DNA from: Marichromatium purpuratum 984
GTDB taxonomy: Bacteria > Pseudomonadota > Gammaproteobacteria > Chromatiales > Chromatiaceae
Assembly (NCBI RefSeq): GCF_000224005.2
Contig: NZ_CP007031.1
Location: 62,001 to 126,000 of the forward strand
Direction of reading: 5' to 3'
Length of the DNA: 64,000 bases
The first letter of the stretch is position 1. Each line of letters opens with the position of its first letter. The position numbers were made by a program, and so were the translations under genes. Of the stretch, positions 35,121 through 49,196 are shown in pieces. The notes under the pieces are model-generated. The model did not search any database. It was not told the DNA's origin and was given only the letters and a program-made list of their open reading frames with translations.

Positions 35121-35212
35121 GGAAGGGACCTCCGAATCGGACTGGGCGCGACGCCCGGGCGCCGCGCAGGGAGCGGGGCGAGCGGCCGGAGCCGCTCGCC
35201 GTGGTGGCGGGG

Positions 35213-36529
35213 TCAGAGGATATAGCCGCGCTCGTCGTGCAGCGAGAGGTCGAGACCCTCGGTCTCCTGCTCCTCGTCGACGCGCAGCCCGATGGTGGCC
35301 TTGAGTCCGAGCAGCAGCAGCAGGCTGACGATACCGCCGTAGACCAGGGTGGCGATCACCGAGACGAACTGGATCCACACCTGGGCGCCGATGCCGTCGA
35401 CGCCGTCGGCCAGGCCCGCGCCGCCGAGCGCCGGGGCGGCGAACACGCCGGTGAGCAGGGCACCGACGATACCGGCGACGCCGTGCACGCCCCAGACGTC
35501 GAGCGAGTCGTCATAGCCGAGCCAGTGCTTGACCTTGGTCGAGGCGATGAAGGCGAAGATCGCGCCGCTGAAGCCGATGACGATCGCGCCCATCGGGCCG
35601 GCGGTGCCCGAGGCCGGGGTGATGGCCACCAGACCGGCGACCGCGCCGGTGGCGATGCCGAGCACCGAGGGTTTGCCGTGGCTGATCCACTCGGCGAACA
35701 TCCAGGTCAGCGCCGCGGTGGCGGTGGCCAGCTGGGTGACGGTGAGCGCCATTGCCGCGGTGGAGTCGGCGGCGAGTTCGGAGCCGGCGTTGAAGCCGAA
35801 CCAGCCGACCCACAGCATCGCCGCGCCCATCACCGTCAGCCCGAGGTTGTGCGGCGGCATCGCCGTGGTCGGGTAGCCCTTGCGCTTGCCGAGCACGATG
35901 GCGGCCACCAGCGCGGCGATACCGGCATTGATGTGCACCACGGTGCCGCCGGCGAAGTCGAGCGCGCCCATCTCGCCGATCCAGCCGCCACCCCAGACCC
36001 AGTGGGCGATGGGGATGTAGACCAGGGTCAGCCACAGTGCCATGAAGATCAGCATCGCCGAGAACTTCATGCGTTCGGCGAAGGCGCCGACCATCAGCGC
36101 CGGGGTGATGATGGCGAAGGTCATCTGGAAGGTCATGAACAGCGACTCGGGGATGCTCCCGGAGAGGGTGTCGACCTGCAGTCCGGCGAGGAACAGCCGC
36201 TCGAGGCCGCCGATCCAGGCGTTGTTGGCACCGCCGTCGGTGAACGCCAGGCTGTAGCCGTAGACGGCCCACAAGAGACTCATCAGACAGGCGATGGCGA
36301 AGCACTGCATCAGCACCGAGAGCACGTTCTTGGCACGCACCAGACCGGCGTAGAACAGCGACAGGCCGGGCAGGGTCATGAACAGCACCAGCGCGGTGGC
36401 AGTCAGCATCCAGGCGGTGTCGCCGGCGCTTAGCGCGGCGTCGTCCTGGCCCCAGGCGAGCAGGGGCGAGAGCAGCAGCGCGACCAGCAGGGGCGCGCGC
36501 AGGGTCGTCGAATGTCGCATCGGATTCAC
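35213..36529 (-). CDS. amtB: ammonium transporter AmtB (first copy)
   Basis: A trimeric ammonium channel controlled by GlnK. The 438-residue precursor has a cleavable signal peptide (LRAPLLVALLLSPLLAWGQ), 11 helices, the twin histidines (GTVVHINAG; WGVHGVAGIVG) and the GWFGFNAGSEL segment. A GTG at 36529 has AGGAG 8 bases upstream, while the ATG at 36520 would be 17 bases away, so the GTG is preferred. It follows glnK by 26 bases, the classical glnK-amtB pair. Confidence 0.95.
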   Translation of the reverse strand: MNPMRHSTTLRAPLLVALLLSPLLAWGQDDAALSAGDTAWMLTATALVLFMTLPGLSLFYAGLVRAKNVLSVLMQCFAIACLMSLLWAVYGYSLAFTDGGANNAWIGGLERLFLAGLQVDTLSGSIPESLFMTFQMTFAIITPALMVGAFAERMKFSAMLIFMALWLTLVYIPIAHWVWGGGWIGEMGALDFAGGTVVHINAGIAALVAAIVLGKRKGYPTTAMPPHNLGLTVMGAAMLWVGWFGFNAGSELAADSTAAMALTVTQLATATAALTWMFAEWISHGKPSVLGIATGAVAGLVAITPASGTAGPMGAIVIGFSGAIFAFIASTKVKHWLGYDDSLDVWGVHGVAGIVGALLTGVFAAPALGGAGLADGVDGIGAQVWIQFVSVIATLVYGGIVSLLLLLGLKATIGLRVDEEQETEGLDLSLHDERGYIL

Positions 36530-36555
36530 CGTTACATCTCCTAGCACTGCCTGGC

Positions 36556-37690
<1,135 letters not shown>

Positions 37691-37798
37691 TGACTGATAC
37701 CTCTGTTTGCTTGCGTTGGGTCGTGGCGGTTGCCGTCCATGTGCGCCGCAGTCGGCTGTTGGGTCGAGCCGGGGACGCGAAAACGTTCAGTGGACATC

Positions 37799-37814
37799 AG
37801 CACATCGCGTGCCA
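37799..37814 (-). promoter_or_regulatory. sigma-54 promoter of torF-glnK-amtB-amt
   Basis: On the minus strand TGGCACG-N4-GTGCT fits the -24/-12 consensus with one mismatch in the -12 box; GG and GC are correctly spaced. The start point would be near 37788, about 100 bases before the porin ATG. Confidence 0.8.
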
Positions 37815-37854
37815 GTTGCCGTTTGAGGCGTGTTGGAGACGCTTTTCGGCATCA

Positions 37855-37871
37855 TGTGCCAAAGTGGCAAC
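37855..37871 (-). promoter_or_regulatory. possible second NtrC site
   Basis: TGTGCC-N5-GGCAAC is a weaker copy of the NtrC palindrome with the same 5-base spacer, 24 bases closer to the promoter than the strong site. Confidence 0.45.
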
Positions 37872-37878
37872 AGAAGAG

Positions 37879-37895
37879 TGCACCGGATTGGTGCC
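37879..37895 (-). promoter_or_regulatory. NtrC binding site
   Basis: TGCACC-N5-GGTGCC matches 11 of 12 fixed positions of the NtrC consensus TGCACC-N5-GGTGCA and is centred about 98 bases upstream of the predicted start, the usual place for an enhancer. Confidence 0.82.
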
Positions 37896-37981
37896 GGTTG
37901 GGTGTCGGCGGTCAGATTAGCGCACCAAAAGAAGGCGGCACAGCACCGTCGATCGGCGCAGACGGCACCGTGCGACACACC

Positions 37982-37987
37982 TATAAT
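37982..37987 (+). promoter_or_regulatory. sigma-70 -10 box for ubiK
   Basis: Perfect TATAAT, 120 bases before the ubiK start; no good -35 hexamer is seen at normal spacing. The remainder of the 37691-38106 gap holds the NtrC/sigma-54 elements and no ORF. Confidence 0.55.
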
Positions 37988-38106
37988 GTGGGCCCAAGGG
38001 CGCCTCTGCGCGGTTCTTGTCGTCGTCCCGCGAAGCGGTCGGCGGCCTCGTCCAACCCCACCCACAGCGCGCGCGGACCGGTGTGTTCGCGCCGAAGGAA
38101 TCGATC

Positions 38107-38373
38107 ATGCTAGATCCCAAGCAACTCGACGACCTGGCCCAGCGGTTCGCCGCGAACATGCCCAAAGGCCTGCAGATGTTGCAGGAAGACATCAATCGCA
38201 ACGTCAAGGCCTCGCTCGAATCCGGGCTCTCCAGGCTCGATCTGGTGACCCGCGAGGAGTTCGACGTGCAGTCGGCGGTACTCGCGCGTACCCGTGAGAA
38301 GGTGATGGCGCTCGAGGCCCAGGTCGCGGCGCTCGAGCAGGCGCTCGGCGCGCGTCGGTCGAACGCCGACTGA
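38107..38373 (+). CDS. ubiK: ubiquinone biosynthesis accessory factor UbiK
   Basis: A small YqiC/BMFP-family protein that helps the Ubi complex make ubiquinone under aerobic conditions and interacts with UbiJ and membranes. The 88-residue protein shows the family pattern LDDLAQRFAANMPKGLQMLQEDINRNVKASLESGLSRLDLVTREEFDVQSAVLARTREKVMALEAQVAALEQAL, with a C-terminal trimeric coiled coil from about 58. The ATG at 38107 begins at the conserved core; the longer frame upstream crosses the promoter. comM follows after 18 bases. Confidence 0.93.
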   Translation: MLDPKQLDDLAQRFAANMPKGLQMLQEDINRNVKASLESGLSRLDLVTREEFDVQSAVLARTREKVMALEAQVAALEQALGARRSNAD

Positions 38374-38391
38374 CCCGGTCGCGATCCGGCG

Positions 38392-39912
38392 TTGGCGCTC
38401 TGCACCCTGCACAGCCGCGCCTGCGTGGGCATCTCGGCCCCGGCGGTCACCGTCGAGGTCCATCTCTCCTCGGGACTGCCGGCGTTGTCGTTGGTGGGGT
38501 TGCCCGAGGCTGCGGTGCGCGAGAGCAAGGAGCGGGTACGCGGAGCGCTGCTCAATGCCCGCTTCCGCTTCCCCGACGGTCGCCTGACCATCAATCTCGC
38601 TCCCGCCGACCTGCCCAAGGAAGGCGGGCGCTTCGACCTGCCGATCGCGCTCGGTATCCTCGGTGCCTCGGGACAGCTCGGTGCCGCCGGGCTCGATGAC
38701 TGCGAGTGTCTCGGCGAGCTGGCGCTCTCCGGCGCGCTGCGCCCGGTCACCGGGGTGATCCCCGCGGCGCTGGCCGCGCGCGCGGCTGGACGCACCCTGA
38801 TCCTGCCGCGCGCCAATGCCGAGGAGGCGGCGCTGGTCGGCGGGCTCGAGCTGCTCCCGGCCGAGCATCTCGGCGAGGTCTGTGAGCATCTCGCCGGGGT
38901 GCGTGCGCTGAGGCCGCACCCGCAGGGGGGCGAGATCGTCACCGCGCCGACTGGCGCCGATCTCCGCGAGGTGCGCGGTCAGGCGCAGGCCAAGCGGGCG
39001 CTTGAGGTCGCCGCCGCCGGCGGCCACAGCCTGCTGCTGATCGGCCCGCCGGGCAGCGGCAAGTCGATGCTGGCGAGCCGGCTGCCGGGGTTGTTGCCGC
39101 CGTTGAGCGAGGACGAGGCGCTGGAGAGCGCGGCGATCCGCTCGGTGAGCGCCAGCACGCCGTTCGATCCGGTGCGCTGGCGCGAGCGACCGTTCCGCGC
39201 CCCGCATCACACCGCCTCGGCGGTGGCCCTGGTCGGCGGTGGGGGCAACCCGCGTCCGGGCGAGATCTCGCTGGCGCATCACGGGGTGCTGTTCCTCGAC
39301 GAGCTGCCGGAGTTTGACCGGCGGGTGCTGGAGGTGCTGCGCGAGCCGCTGGAGTCGGGTCATATCGACATCTCGCGGGCGGCGCGTCAGGCACGCTTCC
39401 CGGCGCGTTTCCAGCTGGTGGCGGCGATGAACCCCTGCCCCTGCGGTTATCTCGGCGACCCCGGTGGACGCTGTCACTGCAGTCGCGAGCAGGTCGCGCG
39501 CTATCGCGCGCGGATCTCGGGGCCGCTGATCGATCGCATCGACCTGCAGCTCGAGGTGCCGCGGGTCGAACTCGGCGCGTTGCTCGCGCCCTCGGCCCCG
39601 CAGGCCGAGGACTCGGCGACGGTGCGCGCGCGGGTGTGCGCGGCGCGTGAGCGCCAGCAGCACCGCGCCGGGTGCGCCAACGCCGCGCTCGATACCGCTG
39701 GCCTCGAGCGCGACTGCGCGCTCGAGGCCGCGGGGGTACGGATGATGGAGCAGGCGATGGCCAGACTGGGGCTCTCGGCGCGCGCTTATCACCGGGTGCT
39801 CAAGGTCGCGCGCACCATCGCCGACCTGGAGGGCGCGCCGCGGATCGCCCCGGCCCATCTCGGCGAGGCGATCGGCTATCGCCGTCTCGACCGCGCCGCC
39901 GAGCGGCCCTGA
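38392..39912 (+). CDS. comM: ComM/YifB-type AAA+ helicase of DNA uptake
   Basis: A hexameric AAA+ ATPase that promotes branch migration of incoming DNA during natural transformation. The 506-residue protein has an N-terminal Lon-like domain (VTVEVHLSSGLPALSLVGLPEAAVRESKERVR), Walker A GPPGSGKS (about 225), Walker B VLFLDELPEF, the RPFRAPHHTAS sensor segment, a zinc loop NPCPCGYLGDPGGRCHC and a C-terminal Mg-chelatase helix bundle. The start is a TTG at 38392 that gives the standard N-terminus. It sits in a common ubiK-comM arrangement. Confidence 0.93.
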   Translation: MALCTLHSRACVGISAPAVTVEVHLSSGLPALSLVGLPEAAVRESKERVRGALLNARFRFPDGRLTINLAPADLPKEGGRFDLPIALGILGASGQLGAAGLDDCECLGELALSGALRPVTGVIPAALAARAAGRTLILPRANAEEAALVGGLELLPAEHLGEVCEHLAGVRALRPHPQGGEIVTAPTGADLREVRGQAQAKRALEVAAAGGHSLLLIGPPGSGKSMLASRLPGLLPPLSEDEALESAAIRSVSASTPFDPVRWRERPFRAPHHTASAVALVGGGGNPRPGEISLAHHGVLFLDELPEFDRRVLEVLREPLESGHIDISRAARQARFPARFQLVAAMNPCPCGYLGDPGGRCHCSREQVARYRARISGPLIDRIDLQLEVPRVELGALLAPSAPQAEDSATVRARVCAARERQQHRAGCANAALDTAGLERDCALEAAGVRMMEQAMARLGLSARAYHRVLKVARTIADLEGAPRIAPAHLGEAIGYRRLDRAAERP

Positions 39913-39974
39913 AGACGCATCGCGCGGGCCTCTCGCCCGCGCACCACAGTGTTCGCAACCGATACCGGATCATC

Positions 39975-41873
<1,899 letters not shown>

Positions 41874-41889
41874 GCGCCGGACTCGCGCG

Positions 41890-42432
41890 ATGATGCCGCT
41901 GTTTCCCGATCCTTCTCGTTTTCGCGCCCACTGGTCGGCCGCTCGCTGGCGTGGTCTGGGGACGCTCCTGAGGCCGCTGCTGTTGGCGCTGCTGACCTTG
42001 TTGTCGCTCTATTGCGTCTGGCCCTATGCAACCCTGTGGCGCATCGATCACGCCCTGGCCGAGGATGACTGCGCGGCACTCGACGGGTTGGTCGATCTGC
42101 CGGCGATCCGCGCCGAGATCGCCCATCGGCTCAACAAGGAGCACGAAACGGTGATCGGCGAACTCTCCGATGGCTTCATCCAGTGGTTGGAGTCGGGGAT
42201 TCGGCGTAACGGTCGTGGCGCGCTCGACGAGCTGGTGACCCGCGACTGGGTGTGCGAGCGATTGCAGGCCGCGACACCGCCGGGCGAGGCCCTGACCGAT
42301 CAGCTCGCCGGGGCCTGGTTCGTCGCGCCCCGTGAGTTCAGCGCGCGGCTCGTGGCCGCCGGTGCCGAGACGGTACACATCCGACTGCGCCTCCAGGGCG
42401 TGGGCTGGCGGCTGGTGACGCTGTATTACTGA
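41890..42432 (+). CDS. DUF2939 family protein (copy 2)
   Basis: A 180-residue protein with one membrane helix (about 25-46, LLRPLLLALLTLLSLYCVWPY) after a basic cytoplasmic N-terminus. DUF2939-like sequence follows: YATLWRIDHALAEDDCAALDGLVDLPAIRAEIAHRLNKEH and a C-terminal GVGWRLVTLYY. It parallels the protein at 6387-6941 in order and ending, though identity is low. Function unknown. Two adjacent ATGs exist (41890 and 41893). It follows the ABC-F gene by 16 bases and may be co-transcribed. Confidence 0.68.
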   Translation: MMPLFPDPSRFRAHWSAARWRGLGTLLRPLLLALLTLLSLYCVWPYATLWRIDHALAEDDCAALDGLVDLPAIRAEIAHRLNKEHETVIGELSDGFIQWLESGIRRNGRGALDELVTRDWVCERLQAATPPGEALTDQLAGAWFVAPREFSARLVAAGAETVHIRLRLQGVGWRLVTLYY

Positions 42433-42646
42433 GTGCCGGTCGCTGCGCCGTGGGGCACGGCTTCATCGAGTCGACCCGACCGGCGGCTATGATGGTCTGC
42501 GGTGAGTCGCGTGTGGGGCCGTACATCCTGGCCCGCGCCTTGCTGACGCTATTGCCCAGAGGATCCGATCGCGATCCGGGTCGTGTTCGGTAGCCGCCGT
42601 GTCGCGGTCTGCCCGACGGCCGATCTTCACACACGACTGAGGACCC

Positions 42647-45160
<2,514 letters not shown>

Positions 45161-45214
45161 GCGGGCTGGCCGTTTTCCGCGTTGCAAGCGAGGATATTTC
45201 CGAGGCACCTTGTC

Positions 45215-45263
45215 GGTGGCCGACCCCACGGCCACCGTCGACCAGCCCCAAAGGGGCTGGTCG
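45215..45263 (+). terminator. tandem hairpins after glgP
   Basis: Two perfect hairpins stand almost end to end. The first has an 8-bp stem GGTGGCCG/CGGCCACC with a 6-base loop (45215-45236). The second has an 11-bp stem CGACCAGCCCC/GGGGCTGGTCG with loop AAA (45239-45263). No T run follows. Confidence 0.55.
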
Positions 45264-45337
45264 GGTGTCCGGGGCGTCCTGTCCCCGTGCTGCGCACGCC
45301 CCCGTGGTCGTGCGCGGCGGTTATCGCTGGAGCCGTC

Positions 45338-46672
45338 ATGACCGACACCCAATCCTCGCAGTCCACCCCGCTCGCCGACGAACTCGACCCCGAGCGCATC
45401 CTCACCGAGCAGTTCCATCGTGCCCGCACCCATCTCAGCGAGGTGCCGCCGGGGCTTGTGGACTATCTGCGCCTGCCACGGCGCACCATCAACGTCAGCG
45501 TCCCGGTGCAGATGGACGACGGACACATTCGCCACTTCGAGGGCTATCGGGTGCTGCACAGCCGCATGTTCGGTCCCGGCAAGGGCGGCATCCGCTATCA
45601 TCCGGCGGTCAGTCCCGGTGAGGTGAAGGTACTCGCGGCGCTGATGAGCTGGAAGTGCGCGCTGCTGCACCTGCCCTTCGGTGGCGCCAAGGGCGGGGTC
45701 GCCTGCGATCCCAAGGAACTCAGCGAGGGCGAACTCCGACGCATCACCCGACGCTTCATCTCCGAACTCGGTGACAACATCGGCCCCTATACCGATGTCC
45801 CGGCCCCGGACGTCTATACCGACGCCCAGACCATGGCCTGGATCTACGACACCTACGACCAGCTCCACCCCGGTGAGAACAACCTGCCGGTGGTCACCGG
45901 TAAGCCGCGTGAACTCGGCGGCTCGGCCGGTCGTACCGAGGCGACCAGTCGTGGCTGTGTCTACACCGCCGAGCGGTTGATCGCGCTCGGTGGCGTGCCC
46001 GGGCTCGACAGCCTGCAGGGCGCGCGAGTGGTGATCCAGGGCTTCGGCAACGTCGGTCGCATCGCGGCGCGGCTGTTCCAGGAGATGGGCGCGCACATCC
46101 GCGCGGTGAGTGACTCCGGGGGGGCGATCCTCGCCGAGAACGGCGATACGCTCGACCTCGATCGGGTCGAGGCCCACAAGGCCGATCACGGCTCCGTGGT
46201 CGGGGTGCCGGGCAGTCGCACCATCACCAACGACGACCTGCTCGCGCTCGAGTGTGACATCCTGGTGCCGGCGGCGCTCGGCGGCCAGATCCACAGCGGC
46301 AACGCCACGCGGGTGGCGGCGCGGCTGGTGGTCGAGGGCGCCAATCGTCCGATCACACCCGAGGCCGATGACGTGCTCGCTGCGCGTGGCATCGTGGTGC
46401 TGCCCGATATCCTCGCCAACGCCGGTGGCGTGACCGTGAGCTATTACGAGTGGGTGCAGAACATCGAGCACCACAGCTGGTCGCTCGAGGAGGTCAACAA
46501 CCGGCTGCGCACCCGCATGTTCGACGCCACCGACCGGGTGGTTGCGCGCTGGCGCGGCTTCCCCCAGGATTGCGCCGAGCAGGGGCTGTGCGGCGATCTG
46601 CGCACCGCCGCCCTGGTCGAGGCGCTCGATCGACTCGCCAAGGCGACTCTGCAGCGCGGCATCTGGCCCTGA
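45338..46672 (+). CDS. glutamate dehydrogenase (Glu/Leu/Phe/Val family)
   Basis: Interconverts glutamate with 2-oxoglutarate and ammonium. The 444-residue protein has the substrate domain GGIRYHPAVSPGEVKVLAALMSWKCALLHLPFGGAKGGV, with the catalytic lysine in PFGGAKGG, PAPDVYTDAQTMAWIYDTY, and a Rossmann domain with VVIQGFGNVG. The proportions fit the GudB/Gdh-II type, not the E. coli GdhA type. The ATG at 45338 follows CTGGAG; the longer frame upstream passes through the tandem hairpins and was rejected. Its role, assimilation or catabolism, is not decided by sequence. Confidence 0.93.
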   Translation: MTDTQSSQSTPLADELDPERILTEQFHRARTHLSEVPPGLVDYLRLPRRTINVSVPVQMDDGHIRHFEGYRVLHSRMFGPGKGGIRYHPAVSPGEVKVLAALMSWKCALLHLPFGGAKGGVACDPKELSEGELRRITRRFISELGDNIGPYTDVPAPDVYTDAQTMAWIYDTYDQLHPGENNLPVVTGKPRELGGSAGRTEATSRGCVYTAERLIALGGVPGLDSLQGARVVIQGFGNVGRIAARLFQEMGAHIRAVSDSGGAILAENGDTLDLDRVEAHKADHGSVVGVPGSRTITNDDLLALECDILVPAALGGQIHSGNATRVAARLVVEGANRPITPEADDVLAARGIVVLPDILANAGGVTVSYYEWVQNIEHHSWSLEEVNNRLRTRMFDATDRVVARWRGFPQDCAEQGLCGDLRTAALVEALDRLAKATLQRGIWP

Positions 46673-46743
46673 TCGGGCCTGCGCCCGCCGGGCTTCGGTC
46701 CGGCAGGCGTGCATCATCATTCTGGAGCGAGGAGACAGGCGCG

Positions 46744-48630
46744 GTGGATCAAGCGGCCCGACGCTGCAACGAGATCTATGCCATCGACCGTTGGGGCGAG
46801 GGCTATTTCACCATCAACGGGGCGGGGCACCTGTGTGCCCGTCCCGATCCTGAGGGCGCGGTCGAGGTCGATCTCGCCGCGCTCGCCGCGCAGCTCGACG
46901 CCGAGGGGTTGTCGCTGCCGGTGCTGGTGCGCTTCACCGATATCCTCCGCCATCGCGTCGCCGCGCTCGCCTCGGCCTTTGCTGCGGCCGGCGCCGCCTG
47001 CGGCTACCGGGGCGGTTACCAGCCGGTCTATCCGATCAAGGTCAATCAGCAGGCCGGGGTGGTGCGCGAGATCCTGCGCTCCGGCCAGGCAGGGCTTGAG
47101 GCCGGCAGCAAGCCCGAGCTGATGGCGGTGCTGGCGCTCTCGCCCCCCGGCGGGCTGGTGGTCTGCAACGGCTACAAGGATCGCGAGTACATCCGTCTGG
47201 CGTTGATCGGGCAGCGGCTCGGGCTGCGCGTGCACCTGGTGATCGAGAAGCCCTCGGAGCTGGCGCTGATCCTCGACGAGGCCGAGCGTCTCGGCGTCGA
47301 GCCGCTGCTCGGGGTGCGGGTGCGGCTGGCCGCGGCGGCCGCCGGCAACTGGCAGAGCAGCGGTGGCGAGAAGGCCAAGTTCGGGCTCTCGGCCAATCAG
47401 GTGCTGGCGTTGGTCGAGGCGCTGCGCGAGGCCGGTCGGCTCGACTGGCTGCGGCTGCTGCATGCCCATCTCGGCTCGCAGATCCCCAGTGTCCAGGACA
47501 TCCGTGCCGGTGTCGCCGAGCTGACGCGCTTCTATGTCGAGCTGCGCCGATTGGGCGCGCCGGTCGGCTGTCTCGATGTCGGCGGCGGGCTGGGGGTCGA
47601 CTACGAGGGCACCCGCACCCGCAACTACTGCTCGGTCAACTACGGCTTCGCCGGCTATGCCCGCGCGGTGGTCGAGACGGTGGCCGCCGAGTGTCGGCGC
47701 GCCTCCCAGCCCGAGCCCGACCTGCTGAGCGAGTCGGGGCGGGCGCTGACCGCCCACCATGCGGTGCTGATCACCAACGTCATCGATCGCGAGCGCGCCG
47801 CCGGGCTCGGCGTCGAGCCGCGCGCCGAGGAGGGCCAGGCGCTGCTCGACGCGCTCGCCGAACAGCTGCGCGAGGCCGGGCGCGGTGCCCCCCAGGAGAT
47901 CTATGCCGAGTCGCGCGAGCTGCTCGAGGCGGTGCGCGCGGGCTTTGCCGACGATGCCGTCGATCTCGCCACCCGTGCCCGTGCCGAGGAGCTGTTCTTC
48001 GCCGTCTGTCGCCGTCTGTCGGCGCGGCTCGACCCGGCGGTGCGGCGTCATCGCGAGCTGGCCGACACCGTCAATGCGCTGCTCGCCGACAAGCTGTTCT
48101 GCAACTTCTCGCTGTTCCAGTCGATGCCCGACGTCTGGGCGCTCGATCAGCTCTTCCCGATCGCGCCGATCCAGCGTCTCGACGAGCTGCCCGGGGCGCG
48201 CGCGCTGGTCCACGACCTCACCTGCGACTCCGACGGCTGTATCGAGCACTATGTCGACGAGGGCGGGGTGGAGACCAGCCTGCCGATCCATGCCGACGCC
48301 GCCGAGAGCGCGCCCTATCTGCTCGGGTTCTTCATGGTCGGCGCCTATCAGGAGATCCTCGGCGACATCCACAACCTGTTCGGCGACACCGATGCGGTCA
48401 ACGTCGAGCTCGACCCCGAGGCCCCCGCGGGCTACCGGCTGTGCGAGGCCGAGCGTGGCGATTCCACCGACGAGCTGTTGAGCTATGTGCACTTCGAGCC
48501 GCGCACCCTGCTCGCCCACTACCGGCGCAAGCTCGATGCCGCCGGACTCGATCGTGATACCCGCGAGCGGCTGTTCGTCGAGCTCAAGGCCGGGCTCTAC
48601 GGCTACACCTATTTCGAGGGCGGGGGCTGA
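46744..48630 (+). CDS. speA: biosynthetic arginine decarboxylase
   Basis: Converts arginine to agmatine, the first step to putrescine. The 628-residue PLP enzyme matches SpeA: YPIKVNQQAGVVREIL with the PLP lysine, GLEAGSKPELMAVLAL, VCNGYKDREYIRLALIG, FGLSANQVL, HLGSQIPSVQDIR, DVGGGLGVDYEGT and CDSDGCIEHYV. The start is a GTG at 46744 supported by GAGGAG 9 bases upstream; no ATG lies near. The pathway continues with speE at 25762. It lies 28 bases before hypA, so hypA could be read from the same message. Confidence 0.95.
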   Translation: MDQAARRCNEIYAIDRWGEGYFTINGAGHLCARPDPEGAVEVDLAALAAQLDAEGLSLPVLVRFTDILRHRVAALASAFAAAGAACGYRGGYQPVYPIKVNQQAGVVREILRSGQAGLEAGSKPELMAVLALSPPGGLVVCNGYKDREYIRLALIGQRLGLRVHLVIEKPSELALILDEAERLGVEPLLGVRVRLAAAAAGNWQSSGGEKAKFGLSANQVLALVEALREAGRLDWLRLLHAHLGSQIPSVQDIRAGVAELTRFYVELRRLGAPVGCLDVGGGLGVDYEGTRTRNYCSVNYGFAGYARAVVETVAAECRRASQPEPDLLSESGRALTAHHAVLITNVIDRERAAGLGVEPRAEEGQALLDALAEQLREAGRGAPQEIYAESRELLEAVRAGFADDAVDLATRARAEELFFAVCRRLSARLDPAVRRHRELADTVNALLADKLFCNFSLFQSMPDVWALDQLFPIAPIQRLDELPGARALVHDLTCDSDGCIEHYVDEGGVETSLPIHADAAESAPYLLGFFMVGAYQEILGDIHNLFGDTDAVNVELDPEAPAGYRLCEAERGDSTDELLSYVHFEPRTLLAHYRRKLDAAGLDRDTRERLFVELKAGLYGYTYFEGGG

Positions 48631-48658
48631 TCCCGCCGCGACGCGCGGAGGTTGCGGG

Positions 48659-49021
48659 ATGCATGAACTCTCCATCTGTCAGGCGCTGCTCGATCAGGTC
48701 GAGCGGATCGCCGACGAGCACGGCGCCACCCGGGTCGAGCGCATCCTGTTGCGTATCGGGCCGCTCTCCGGGGTCGAACCCGACCTGCTCGAGCGCGCCT
48801 ATCCGCTGGCCGCCGCCGGGACCCGCGCCGAGTGCGCGACCCTGGCGATCGAGTCCGCGCCGGTGCAGGTGCGCTGTCTCGACTGCGGCGCCGAGAGCAC
48901 GGTCGAGTCCAACCGGCTGCTGTGCGGGACGTGTGCCGGGTATCGCACCCGCCTGATCAGCGGCGACGAGATGTTGCTGGCCAATCTGGAGCTGTCGATC
49001 CCCGACGACCCGGCGTCATGA
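48659..49021 (+). CDS. hypA: HypA, hydrogenase nickel insertion protein
   Basis: Delivers nickel to the hydrogenase large subunit together with HypB. The 120-residue protein begins MHELSICQALL, whose His2 and Glu3 bind nickel, and holds the zinc site C-x2-C ... C-x2-C in VRCLDCGAEST and LLCGTCAGY. hypB follows after 175 bases. The pair is 28 kb from hypCDE, so the maturation genes are split into two groups. Confidence 0.95.
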   Translation: MHELSICQALLDQVERIADEHGATRVERILLRIGPLSGVEPDLLERAYPLAAAGTRAECATLAIESAPVQVRCLDCGAESTVESNRLLCGTCAGYRTRLISGDEMLLANLELSIPDDPAS

Positions 49022-49196
49022 CCGGATTCTGACTAACCGGTGACGGTTGTGATGACATACACTCACGCCAAGGCTTGGATTCAGGAGACGTTGGCGCCAG
49101 CATCCGGTGGATGGATGACCCGGACAGGGTTCGCGCGATCGCTGCCGAAGTGGCGCGCCATCGTTCCAACAGCGCATCTCTAGCGGAGATCTCGTC

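Noticed and set aside
45182-45337. Longer N-terminus for glutamate dehydrogenase
   Set aside because: It would run through the tandem hairpins and lacks family similarity; the ATG at 45338 has a Shine-Dalgarno sequence.
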